Below are positions 7,396-15,071 of a DNA stretch of 28,518 bases, in pieces. Location of the stretch: contig CAZQVA010000022.1 of the NCBI GenBank assembly GCA_964596685.1, forward strand, positions 1-28,518. The letters are read 5' to 3'. The stretch's first letter is position 1. Every line of letters starts with the position of its first letter. The notes under the pieces were generated by a model. The model saw nothing but the letters and a program-made list of their open reading frames with translations, was not told where the DNA came from and ran no database searches. The position numbers and the translations under genes are program-made. The stretch comes from CAZQVA01 sp964596685 (GTDB taxonomy: Bacteria; Chlamydiota; Chlamydiia; Chlamydiales; VFKH01).

Positions 7396-8136
7396 CTATA
7401 CTAAAGAATTCCCTCCGTTAACCGACAACTTCTGACCTGTGATGAACTTAGCGCCATCTGACGCTAGAAAAGCTACCGCTTCAGCCACATCTTGGTGTTC
7501 GCCCATGTGACCCATTGGAACAGCCTTGGCGTAGGCCTCTTTCATCTCCTGAGGATCGCTATCATGCCGTTCGGTGGGAATCCAGCCTGGTGAGACATTG
7601 TTCACGGTAATTTGATGCTTGGCTAACTCCATTGCCCAGGAGCGAGTGAGTCCAAGCTGAGCTCCCTTAGCTGAAACGTAGCTACTAAACTCTGGAACCC
7701 CCCTGTCAAATACCTCTGAACCAATGTTAATAATACGTCCATATCGACGAGCCTTCATCTCGCTAACGACTTGCTGAACCAATAGTAGGGGACTTTTAGC
7801 AAAAAAGTTAAGCTGCTGAAGCATATCATCCCACGTCAATTTTTCGATGGGAATGAACGGTTGAGGCCCTGTAGCATTAATTACCAAGATGTCAATGGAG
7901 CCGAGCTGACTTTTCACCGCTTTACATAACTCCTTAACCTCCTGTTCTTCAGTAACGTTAGCTTGAAATGCATTTGCCACACCTCCAGCCTTTCTTATTG
8001 TCTCCACCACATTTTTTGCCAGATCGGGGCTGCCAAAGTAATTGACTGCCACTTTCGCTCCGCAGGCTGCCAGCTTCTCTGCCATCGCCCGACCGAGTCC
8101 CCGCGAAGCACCAGTCACCAAGGCCACCCTATTCAT
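7396..8136 (-). CDS. Short-chain dehydrogenase/reductase (FabG-like)
   Basis: From ATG 8136 the protein has 246 residues, the standard length of a classical SDR. It shows the NAD(P) motif TGASRGLG at 8-15, NATG at 87-90 in place of the usual NNAG, and the catalytic Ser140, Tyr153 and Lys157 (YVSAK). The Arg after Ser in the glycine motif suggests NADPH. The best-known relatives are 3-oxoacyl-ACP reductases, but many SDRs with this profile reduce sugars, steroids or aldehydes, so fatty acid synthesis is not proven. The frame stays open upstream to a GTG at 8298, preceded by TTGAGG, which would add 54 residues without recognisable features. ATG 8136 has no good Shine-Dalgarno, so the start is uncertain. 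The gene stands alone, convergent to the CPT-like kinase. Confidence 0.82.
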   Translation of the reverse strand: MNRVALVTGASRGLGRAMAEKLAACGAKVAVNYFGSPDLAKNVVETIRKAGGVANAFQANVTEEQEVKELCKAVKSQLGSIDILVINATGPQPFIPIEKLTWDDMLQQLNFFAKSPLLLVQQVVSEMKARRYGRIINIGSEVFDRGVPEFSSYVSAKGAQLGLTRSWAMELAKHQITVNNVSPGWIPTERHDSDPQEMKEAYAKAVPMGHMGEHQDVAEAVAFLASDGAKFITGQKLSVNGGNSLV

Positions 8137-8298
8137 CAATTGATGCGTTGCTAAGGAGGGCGCAGGGCAAAGATTCTGCTCGAACTGCAAGGAGATTTTT
8201 GACACCATCACTTGGACAACACTCTCAACTATCTCGCGATGTCGGACTTCTGATTGTCTAGAAGGGAAAAGTGGGGTTACAATGGATAGAACGGTCAC

Positions 8299-8894
8299 AA
8301 TTTTACAATCCTCAAGAACTGACCCCTTGTTGAAGGACTAAGGTCGCATGTTATTGTTATTTTTCTTTATACATTCTGAACTAGGGTAGCCCAGATCGTT
8401 TTTTAAATATAAAAAGTTTATCAATTCATGGAATATATGAAAAGAATGGTGACCACAAAATTCTAGAGATTACACATGGGTTTTCCACGAATCATAGGTC
8501 AGATCTAAAGCAGGTTGTCCTGTCATTGTTTGCAAACGGTCCTAATGCTCTATCTCTCCATGGATAGATCCTTGAGATGGGAACAACTCTGACAAAGTGC
8601 TTCTTACAAAATCCACAAAACGAAGAAATTGATGTTCTCAGATAGATGTAAACGAACAACTCTTTGGCTATTCCCAAAAAGGCATCCACAAAGACCGCAT
8701 AAAGCTGCTAAAAGCAACCATTTCGTCTCCATATCCCCTTCCTGATGTTAGTTCTGTATGATCAATAGGATACTCTACGAGGGGACTAAACTCATCAAAT
8801 TTTCTATTGCAAGAAATACTGGTGCGTTTTTCTTACAAAGAATAGTAAGCAAGTCAACGCAGTCGACGCGATGAAATTCATGAGAAGACGTTTA
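8299..8894. other. Gene-free 600-base gap
   Basis: I see no convincing coding region, RNA gene or long repeat here. Translation in all frames is interrupted, and the longest piece (minus strand 8492-8689) lacks any family resemblance and has a Phe/Cys/Arg-rich composition typical of chance frames. The sequence could be heavily decayed gene remains. It must also contain the SDR promoter, but I could not identify it firmly. Confidence 0.4.
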
Positions 8895-10199
8895 CTATCT
8901 TTCTCTCAGCTCTTGTAATAGTTGCTTGTGCTCCACAATATTGAAAATCTGATCCATCAACAAATCTTTTGATGTTTTAAAGGCTTTAAAAAAACTACCT
9001 CCTACAGGGTGATCGGTTTCTTTTCCTAAAATGACATCTCTGAATTTTTCAAGTTCTTCTGGAGATAGTTTGAGGGCTACGTCTCCTACTAATTTAGACC
9101 TATCAATAGTTCGTTTTTTTGAATCAAAAGCATCAAGAGGAATACGGAATTTCTTATTTCCTATATTAAAAGTAACTTTTTCGTATTTTTTTGTAATATT
9201 TACTTGAATTGCGTGTTGTTCTTTCCCCTCAATCATTCCCGAAGAAACTGGATAATAATTTGCACTCACAAGCCACCTTTTCATAACACTTTGATCAGGA
9301 TTGGTATCTGGGCGCAGTACAAATTGCGCATAAGAATTCTTTTTTACGGGTGTTTCTGTTGTAAAATTCTCTTTTTTCACAATTAGTGGAGTTGGAGTTT
9401 TATAATTTCCGGGTGTCTTTATTATTTCAATAGACAATTTTAAGTCGGGGTTATCTTGATCTGGAGGTTCAGGTGCATCTGGAGTGCCTTTTCCAGGATA
9501 AATTTTGACAAATGGTTGTGTAGGTTTTAATGCTACCACTGGAACATCTTGCTCTATATCAACCAAAAGAACTCCATCTTTACATGGAACTGCCACAGCA
9601 GCATGCACTGGTGGTTCATCTGGTCCTGCAGATTCTACAATAACATGACCCACTACAGATATTTCTTTCAATCTTTGAGTAATATCCCATGCTTTTCCAA
9701 CACAAGTAGTACCATGAGTTAATGATGCTTCATTTCTTGAGTCGGGTTGGAAACGGTGAAAGATCACTACGCTATTCAGTTTAGGATCTATAGCTCGTTG
9801 GTTTTTATAAAATTCAATAAAATCATTTACAATGTTAAGGCCATTGTAATCCACACCCTTTCTAACATCAGATATTACATCTTGTATATGAACTTCCGTA
9901 GCCTCACATGTCATCTCTATGGAAGGTGCTTCTACGATTGCATGATGGCTATACCTTGGCATAGCATCCGCCCAAGTAGGGAATAATGGACGAATAGCAT
10001 CATAAGTTCGCTGAACATATTCATTTATTTTTCTGCCAGTGATAGTAAGTTCTGTTGCAACTCTATTTTCAGCAAGATCTAACCATTTACAATGACAAGG
10101 CTTATGATCAAGCTTGTTCGTTAGTATAACAGGATCTAAATCTAATGCGTCAAATCTCCTCCAGCCGTCACTCGAAGGCATAAAGCCAGCTGAATCCAT
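8895..10199 (-). CDS. Candidate Cys-His-Asp (transglutaminase/papain-like) protein, paralogue of the gene at 4944-6710
   Basis: The start is placed at the ATG at 10199 because AAAGGAG (10211-10205 on the minus strand) stands 5 bases before it. The longer frame to 10235 has no ribosome binding site. The resulting 434 residues share a core with the protein at 4944-6710: DYNGLNIVNDFIEFY, HGTTCVGKAWDITQRL (Cys166), GHVIVE, VHAAVAVPCKDG (His199) and VLLVDIE (Asp214). The C-termini also match (HKQLLQELRER against HQQILKNLSTQLR). It lacks the Pro/Ser-rich head and long helical N-terminal part of the paralogue. A middle segment (about 235-300) is rich in Pro, Thr and Lys and probably flexible. The catalytic order Cys-His-Asp is typical of transglutaminase-like folds. 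The gene is more AT-rich than its paralogue, so the duplication is old or the two arrived separately. A secreted effector is plausible but unproven. Confidence 0.7.
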   Translation of the reverse strand: MDSAGFMPSSDGWRRFDALDLDPVILTNKLDHKPCHCKWLDLAENRVATELTITGRKINEYVQRTYDAIRPLFPTWADAMPRYSHHAIVEAPSIEMTCEATEVHIQDVISDVRKGVDYNGLNIVNDFIEFYKNQRAIDPKLNSVVIFHRFQPDSRNEASLTHGTTCVGKAWDITQRLKEISVVGHVIVESAGPDEPPVHAAVAVPCKDGVLLVDIEQDVPVVALKPTQPFVKIYPGKGTPDAPEPPDQDNPDLKLSIEIIKTPGNYKTPTPLIVKKENFTTETPVKKNSYAQFVLRPDTNPDQSVMKRWLVSANYYPVSSGMIEGKEQHAIQVNITKKYEKVTFNIGNKKFRIPLDAFDSKKRTIDRSKLVGDVALKLSPEELEKFRDVILGKETDHPVGGSFFKAFKTSKDLLMDQIFNIVEHKQLLQELRER

Positions 10200-10349
10200 C
10201 ATGACTCCTTTAGACCCCAATATAGCAAATTGCATTAATTTAATAATTCACTATTAAGAGCCTTTTGCATTCTGAAGGTATTGCATTTTTGGTCCATTAA
10301 CAGTAGAATCCGATTATAGGGGCCTTAGTCTGAGGAGAGTATAAGCACT

Positions 10350-10820
10350 ATGTCATTATCGGTTACAATTTATCGCGGCATTATCTCTGTTGGCAATGCC
10401 CTACACTCTCCCCTCTTGCTGGCTATTCGCCTAATTTGGGGGTGGCTCTTTTTTGAAACTGGTTTAGGAAAAGTGCAAAATATCGCACCCATCATTTCCT
10501 ATTTTCAAACCTTAGGGCTGCCCTTTCCTGATATTACAGCCCATTTTGTCGGGTGGTTAGAACTAATTGGTGGAATTTTTCTTTTTTTTGGTTTTGCATC
10601 ACGCCTCATCTGCATCCCTTTAATGTGCAGCATGAGTGTAGCTTTTATCACAGCACATAGGATCGTTGTAGAAATGTTTTTTTCCGACACCGAGAGCTTT
10701 GTTATGCAAGATACTTTCACCTACCTATTTGCAGCTATTTTAATCTTTGTCTTTGGACCCGGCTATATTTCGCTAGACGCCTTAATTAAAAGAATCTTTT
10801 TCAAAGAGAAGGTGACTTAA
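10350..10820 (+). CDS. DoxX family membrane protein
   Basis: A 156-residue protein with four hydrophobic helices (about 20-40, 63-83, 85-104 and 122-140), as in DoxX/MauE-like membrane proteins. Family landmarks are RLIWGWLFFETGLGKVQN in the first helix and the following loop, and GWLELIGGIFLFFGF in the second. DoxX relatives are linked to quinone or redox chemistry and oxidative stress, but the molecular role is generally unclear. A GAGGAG lies 12 bases before the ATG. The stop codon directly abuts the ATG of the next gene, so the two are translated from one message. Confidence 0.82.
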   Translation: MSLSVTIYRGIISVGNALHSPLLLAIRLIWGWLFFETGLGKVQNIAPIISYFQTLGLPFPDITAHFVGWLELIGGIFLFFGFASRLICIPLMCSMSVAFITAHRIVVEMFFSDTESFVMQDTFTYLFAAILIFVFGPGYISLDALIKRIFFKEKVT

Positions 10821-11552
10821 ATGTCTCAAGAAGAACCAATGTATTTTTTTATGGCAGATATCAGCGGTTATACTGCCTTCATGCTTAAAAATCAGATGGA
10901 CTATTCTCACGGCACTTTGATTGTGACTGAATTGATTTCTGCTTTGGTAAAAGAAGTCCAGGTACCTCTTGAAATCTCAAAGCTAGAAGGAGATGCTCTC
11001 TTTCTCTTTATGACTGAAAAAAAAGCTCAGAAAGTTTTCGGAAACAATCGTGCAGCATTAACCAATCGCCTATTGCGCCTCTTTTCCATTTTTTATGACA
11101 AGTTACATAAGATGCAAATATCTGCCGATTGTAAATGCGGCGGCTGCTCAAATATCGACAAACTAAATTTAAAGATTGTCGCGCACTGGGGGAACGCCGC
11201 TATAGTAGATATTGGCAGCTTTAGAGAGTTAAGTGGAGTCGATGTCATCCTCTTGCATAGATTATTAAAAAACAAAGTGCAAGAAAAGCGCTACTTTCTT
11301 CTTACAGAAAATGCTTATAAAAGGCTCCCTTTGCCCGCGGGAACAGAGGTGACGCAAAGCCAGGAAGAAGATCAGGATATCGGGGTCATTCCCGTCTATA
11401 TCTTCTATCCTCAGAAAAATGCAGTCCCTGATTTAAAAAGGCCTTCACCTCTTTTGCGCTACCTCTCTCATCTCAAACTGGCTTTTGCCGAATGGCTCAT
11501 CAAAGTGGGCATTCGTAAACAAGGTGTGTTTCACAATATTCCTCAGCCGTAA
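10821..11552 (+). CDS. DUF2652 protein (adenylate/guanylate cyclase-like fold)
   Basis: This 243-residue protein opens with FFMADISGYTAFM (Asp13), then KLEGDALFLF (Asp58), the same two landmarks in which class III nucleotidyl cyclases place their metal-binding aspartates. A CxCxxC group (Cys104, Cys106, Cys109) followed by LKIVAHWG is characteristic of the DUF2652 family as I know it. The family is thought to be cyclase-related, but enzymatic activity is not established. No transmembrane segment is seen. The gene follows the DoxX gene with no intergenic base (TAA then ATG), and an AGAAGG in the DoxX end may serve as ribosome binding site. The pairing suggests a soluble partner for a membrane redox protein, which is inference. 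Confidence 0.75.
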   Translation: MSQEEPMYFFMADISGYTAFMLKNQMDYSHGTLIVTELISALVKEVQVPLEISKLEGDALFLFMTEKKAQKVFGNNRAALTNRLLRLFSIFYDKLHKMQISADCKCGGCSNIDKLNLKIVAHWGNAAIVDIGSFRELSGVDVILLHRLLKNKVQEKRYFLLTENAYKRLPLPAGTEVTQSQEEDQDIGVIPVYIFYPQKNAVPDLKRPSPLLRYLSHLKLAFAEWLIKVGIRKQGVFHNIPQP

Positions 11553-11600
11553 AAGTAATGTGGCACAAAATAAGATTCAGCGTATTGTATTACTGGAGTT

Positions 11601-11629
11601 TAGACAAAAATCTGAGTTCCTAGTATAAC
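11601..11629 (+). promoter_or_regulatory. Promoter of the alcohol dehydrogenase gene
   Basis: TAGACA at 11601-11606 and TATAAC at 11624-11629 each match consensus at 5 of 6 positions with a 17-base spacer. The leader to the ATG at 11667 is about 30 bases. An interrupted TTCCT/AGGAA repeat (11617-11621 and 11637-11641) spans the -10 box and could be an operator. Confidence 0.55.
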
Positions 11630-11666
11630 TCCTGCGAGGAATATACTTTTAACTTGGAAGGCCTCA

Positions 11667-12737
11667 ATGGTAAAGACTGTAGTTGGTTATGCGGCAACAA
11701 ATGCACAAGCTCCATTAGCCCCTTTCAAGTTCCAGCGCCGCGATGTGGGACCTTGCGACATAGAGCTTCAAATTCTTTATTGCGGAGTCTGTCACTCCGA
11801 TATTCATACTGCAAGAAATGAATGGCGCGGGACAACTTATCCTGTTGTTCCAGGGCACGAAATTCTTGGAAAAATCACCCATATTGGAGCTCAAGTCACT
11901 CAATTCAAAGTAGGTGATATTGTTGCAGTCGGTTGTCTCGTTGACTCTTGTAGAGAATGCCATGCATGCAAAACAGGCTTAGAGCAATATTGCCACCAAA
12001 CACCAACTTTTACATACAATAGCCCCGATCCTCATTTAGGGACAAAGACCTATGGAGGATATTCCACATCAATCGTCGTTGATCACAACTATGTGCTCCA
12101 CGTTCCTAAGCAATTCAAGGAAGCTCAATTCCCTAATGTCGCTCCATTGCTCTGTGCAGGCATTACGACCTATTCTCCCCTTAAACATTGGAATGTAGGA
12201 AAAAATACAAGAGTGGGTATTGTAGGTTTAGGGGGCCTGGGCCACATGGGCATCAAACTCGCACATGCTTTAGGAGCCCATGTTACGCTATTTACCACTT
12301 CGCCACATAAAATCGAAGATGCCAAACGGATGGGTGCTGACGAAGTTGTAGTTTCAAAGGACATTGATGCTCTCAAAAAGCAGAAAAATTCACTAGACTT
12401 TATTTTAAACACTGTTTCTGCGCCACATTCGCTCGACACATATGTTCAGTTATTGCGACTCGATGGCACCATGTGTCTTGTAGGTGCTCCAGAGACTCCA
12501 CATCCTCCCACGAATGTCTCTTTCCTAATCGCGCAGCGCAGATCGATTGGAGGCTCACATATTGGTGGGATTCAAGAAACACAAGAGATGCTCGACTTCT
12601 GTGCAGCTCATCATGTCACTTGCGATATTGAAATGATCTCTATCGAGCAGATCAACTCAGCATATGAACGCATGTTAAAAAGTGATGTAAAGTACAGGTT
12701 CGTCATTGACATGGCCTCCTTATTGCATTCTACATAA
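11667..12737 (+). CDS. Zinc-dependent NAD(P) alcohol dehydrogenase (YahK/cinnamyl-alcohol-dehydrogenase type)
   Basis: A complete 356-residue medium-chain dehydrogenase. Catalytic zinc ligands are Cys42 in CGVCHSD, His64 in PGHE and Cys163 in PLLCAGITTYSPL. The structural zinc site has Cys95, Cys98, Cys101 and Cys109. The cofactor fold shows GIVGLGGLGHMGIKLA (GLGGLG at 187-192). The CHSDIH and PLLCAGITTYSPL sequences place it in the YahK/AdhC/cinnamyl alcohol dehydrogenase branch, which reduces a broad range of aldehydes, usually with NADPH. GGAAGG lies 6 bases before the ATG and a good promoter is upstream. It is probably monocistronic: only gene debris follows. Aldehyde detoxification is the likely role. 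Confidence 0.92.
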   Translation: MVKTVVGYAATNAQAPLAPFKFQRRDVGPCDIELQILYCGVCHSDIHTARNEWRGTTYPVVPGHEILGKITHIGAQVTQFKVGDIVAVGCLVDSCRECHACKTGLEQYCHQTPTFTYNSPDPHLGTKTYGGYSTSIVVDHNYVLHVPKQFKEAQFPNVAPLLCAGITTYSPLKHWNVGKNTRVGIVGLGGLGHMGIKLAHALGAHVTLFTTSPHKIEDAKRMGADEVVVSKDIDALKKQKNSLDFILNTVSAPHSLDTYVQLLRLDGTMCLVGAPETPHPPTNVSFLIAQRRSIGGSHIGGIQETQEMLDFCAAHHVTCDIEMISIEQINSAYERMLKSDVKYRFVIDMASLLHST

Positions 12738-12743
12738 GGATAC

Positions 12744-12806
12744 ATGAAATTCCAACAAGACAAGATCGGTATGATTGGTGGAGTCAGCTGGGAATCGACC
12801 ACCTAA
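12744..12806 (+). pseudogene. Truncated aspartate/glutamate racemase (first 20 codons only)
   Basis: AAGGA stands 5 bases before an ATG opening the frame MKFQQDKIGMIGGVSWESTT, which stops at TAA 12804-12806. The segment KIGMIGGVSWEST is the diagnostic N-terminal strand of aspartate/glutamate racemases (typically IGLIGGMSWEST followed by a YY segment). The rest of the roughly 230-residue gene is absent, so this is a remnant, probably left by a deletion that joined it to the methyltransferase fragment after it. It is just 6 bases past the dehydrogenase stop, so it once formed an operon with it. Confidence 0.65.
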
Positions 12807-12808
12807 GA

Positions 12809-12925
12809 AAAAAAACCAACCTCTCTATTACTTCAGGATCAACACAATCAATAAGACACATTGAAGATGAACTATCAGAATATTTCTCTGGCAAAAACCA
12901 AGAATTTACAACCCCTTACCCATGA
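12809..12925 (+). pseudogene. Fragment of an O6-methylguanine-DNA methyltransferase (Ogt/MGMT type)
   Basis: This frame has no start codon and reads HIEDELSEYFSGKNQEFTTP, then Tyr-Pro and a TGA at 12923-12925. A helix ending L-x-EYF-x-GK followed by xxFxxP is the usual end of the N-terminal domain of Ogt/MGMT DNA repair proteins, normally followed by a GTxFQxxVW segment. That segment and the catalytic PCHR motif are missing. The fragment is short, so the assignment is tentative. Confidence 0.45.
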
Positions 12926-12933
12926 ATTTTTTA

Positions 12934-12939
12934 TATAAT
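12934..12939 (+). promoter_or_regulatory. Consensus -10 box (TATAAT) before the membrane protein gene
   Basis: A perfect TATAAT is 21 bases before the ATG at 12961, but no good -35 box is found 16-18 bases upstream. It would give a very short leader containing AGG 8 bases before the ATG. Confidence 0.35.
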
Positions 12940-12960
12940 TGAATAGAATAGGTAATAAAA

Positions 12961-13617
12961 ATGAGTAGAGATTTTACAAAAAAAAATGATATTAAGAAGA
13001 GCTGGTTGCTTCTTTCGATAGCGTGCGAATTTATCATTCCCCTCATGATATTATCCTTGCTGCTTATGAATTTCTCCGTATCAACAAAAATTCAAGATAG
13101 CATCGGGGCATATATACTGAATTTTTTAATTGGCGTAATTGTTTTTCTAATACTTTTTAATGGTAGTTATAAGAAACATAATACAGCCTTTTTGACATTT
13201 TATATTTTTGCATCACTGCTATCTATTACTTTCACTATATGGAAGTTAACAGCCGGCATCATTTCGGTTCTCCAAGCACTGCAAGAAGCTAATCAAGATT
13301 GGTCTTCTGTGCCCTTGTTAGCCACTTTGCTTTTTGGATTAGCTTTATCGTCTATCATATGTAAGTCTTTTTGGTGTTATGTTTCTTGGAAATTAAGAGC
13401 GTTAAATAAAAGTTATCAAGAAAGTGAAATTTTAAATTCACCAGTGTATCAATTACAGATTCAAGAAATTTGTAATGCATCGGATGCCACTACCCTTGCA
13501 GAAATTTATGGAAAAGGAGTCAGAAATCATCCTGAAATTGCATCTTTCTTAAAGAAATACTATAAATCTCGTTTACAATCACTTAATATTAGTCCACCAA
13601 CATCCTATACAAGTTAG
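12961..13617 (+). CDS. Hypothetical membrane protein with four predicted helices
   Basis: I do not recognise this 218-residue protein. Four hydrophobic segments are visible at about 15-38, 48-66, 73-103 and 120-145, with short connecting loops. The C-terminal 70 residues are hydrophilic and probably cytosolic, with a helix containing CNASDATTLAEIYGKGVRN. The N-terminus (MSRDFTKKNDIKKS) is basic, so it would stay inside. Base composition is AT-rich like the debris before it. No partner gene is apparent: it follows two gene remnants and precedes a convergent operon. Confidence 0.65.
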   Translation: MSRDFTKKNDIKKSWLLLSIACEFIIPLMILSLLLMNFSVSTKIQDSIGAYILNFLIGVIVFLILFNGSYKKHNTAFLTFYIFASLLSITFTIWKLTAGIISVLQALQEANQDWSSVPLLATLLFGLALSSIICKSFWCYVSWKLRALNKSYQESEILNSPVYQLQIQEICNASDATTLAEIYGKGVRNHPEIASFLKKYYKSRLQSLNISPPTSYTS

Positions 13618-13910
13618 AAATATATTTCGGGCCTTTGGACTTTTAGTAACTCACCTTACTAAGAAGTTTAACATCAACCCTTCAAATGCCCTGTGGAATC
13701 TAACTAATTGATATTCCTTATACCCATCCTATCTAAAGAATTGGATTTTAGACCAAGAGAAAGCCCCGGGCTCGATTCAGAAAAAACCTCACGTGTTAAA
13801 ATTAATTCCTCAGGTGAGATGGGTATATAATGGTCAAAAGCTATCTATCAAGAGCACCAATCTAGTATCTTCCATCGAAGACTCGGCAAACTTGAGCCCA
13901 AATCAGAGCG
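13618..13910. other. Short intergenic region between converging genes
   Basis: These 293 bases hold no gene I can support. A loose inverted repeat (CTCACGTG near 13792 and CAGGTGAG near 13812) could form a small hairpin between the convergent membrane protein and rlmI genes, but there is no T-run. It may be a weak terminator. Confidence 0.25.
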
Positions 13911-15071
13911 CTACTCAATAAACAAACATAAACTTTTGAGGTAATCCCCCTCTGGATGATTCAGATGAACGGGATGATCCTCTGCCATTTGGTGACGCCC
14001 AATAATACGCACATCTCTTCCTGCCTCACAGGCTGCTTGAAAGATGACCTGTTGAAAAAGAGTTGAATCGATATGGTGGGAACAAGAACAGGTTAGTAAG
14101 AGCGATGCAGGTGGCATCCCTTGCATAGCTGTTCTATTAATTTCCTTATATCCCCGGCACGCACTAACGATGTCTTTTTTGGATTTCGCAAAGGCTGGTG
14201 GATCAAGAATCACAAGGTCATAGTCAAGCGTTTGCTGGCGAAGAAAATCAAAGACGTCTGCTGCATAAAAGTGCATATTTGAAAAACCATTCGCTGCAGC
14301 ATTTTTCTCGGCTCGCTCCATCGCATCCTTCGAAATATCGACAGAATCCACGCGGCTAGCATGTGCCTCTGCTGCGAAAAGCGAAAATCCGCCCGTATAG
14401 GCAAAGCAATTGAGCACGCGCTTGCCAGCTGCATGATGTTTAACCCACTGACGCATTTGTCGTTGATCCAGAAAAAGACCTGTTTTTTGCCCATGTTGTA
14501 GATCGACCAGAAAAGTAACGCCATTTTCTATCACGCGCACCTCTAAAGGTGTTGTTCCATACAACTGCCCTGCAACCTGAGCTAAACCTTCTGCTTTGCG
14601 CGCTGGCAACAAAGATTTTTCCCATATCGAAACGGGTTCAAAAATTGAACAAAGATACTCAATGAGATGCTCTTTTAGTCTCTCCATCCCTGCCGTTGAA
14701 ATTTGGACCACGAGATGCTTATCATAAGCGTCGACAATTAAGCCAGGCAGCCCATCCCCTTCAGCGTTAATCAGCCGATAGCAATTTGTATGGGGCAAAC
14801 ATAAAAACTGTTTCCGAAAGTTGATTGCCGCGACCATCTTTTCTTTTAATGACTCAAGTGGATTTTTTTGAGAGTGCGACAAGACACGTCCGATAATATT
14901 CGATTGGGGGTTAAAATACCCCCATGCAAGCCATTCACCCGAGGAGCTGTGTATCTCAAGAAGCTCTCCTCGCTCGCAGGGTGGCATCTTATCAACAGCA
15001 CCAGAAAAGATCCAAGGATGTCCCTGACGCACCGACTTATCGCGCCCTTTTTTTAAGATGACCGCTGACAT
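13911..15071 (-). CDS. rlmI: RlmI-like 23S rRNA (cytosine-C5) methyltransferase
   Basis: From the ATG at 15071 the protein has 386 residues (E. coli RlmI has 396). The N-terminal PUA domain carries the family's GHPWIFSGAV at 17-26. The SAM-dependent domain has GQKTGLFLDQR at 194-204, FAYTGGFS at 223-230, DPPAFAKSK at 290-298 and TCSCS at 327-331, the last containing the catalytic cysteine. RlmI methylates C1962 of 23S rRNA. AGGAG ends 4 bases before this ATG. Two further in-frame starts upstream (to 15104) lie inside the preceding gene and lack better signals. The start overlaps the end of the PrmA-like gene by 19 bases, so they are translated from one message. Related proteins in this family may act on other positions, so the exact target is inferred. 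Confidence 0.85.
   Translation of the reverse strand: MSAVILKKGRDKSVRQGHPWIFSGAVDKMPPCERGELLEIHSSSGEWLAWGYFNPQSNIIGRVLSHSQKNPLESLKEKMVAAINFRKQFLCLPHTNCYRLINAEGDGLPGLIVDAYDKHLVVQISTAGMERLKEHLIEYLCSIFEPVSIWEKSLLPARKAEGLAQVAGQLYGTTPLEVRVIENGVTFLVDLQHGQKTGLFLDQRQMRQWVKHHAAGKRVLNCFAYTGGFSLFAAEAHASRVDSVDISKDAMERAEKNAAANGFSNMHFYAADVFDFLRQQTLDYDLVILDPPAFAKSKKDIVSACRGYKEINRTAMQGMPPASLLLTCSCSHHIDSTLFQQVIFQAACEAGRDVRIIGRHQMAEDHPVHLNHPEGDYLKSLCLFIE

Noticed and set aside
8492..8689. A 65-residue minus-strand frame in the 600-base gap
   Set aside because: No recognisable similarity, a chance-like composition, and no promoter or ribosome binding site.
10200..10235. Longer start for the Cys-His-Asp protein
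   Set aside because: AAAGGAG lies inside this stretch, 5 bases before ATG 10199, whereas ATG 10235 has no ribosome binding site.
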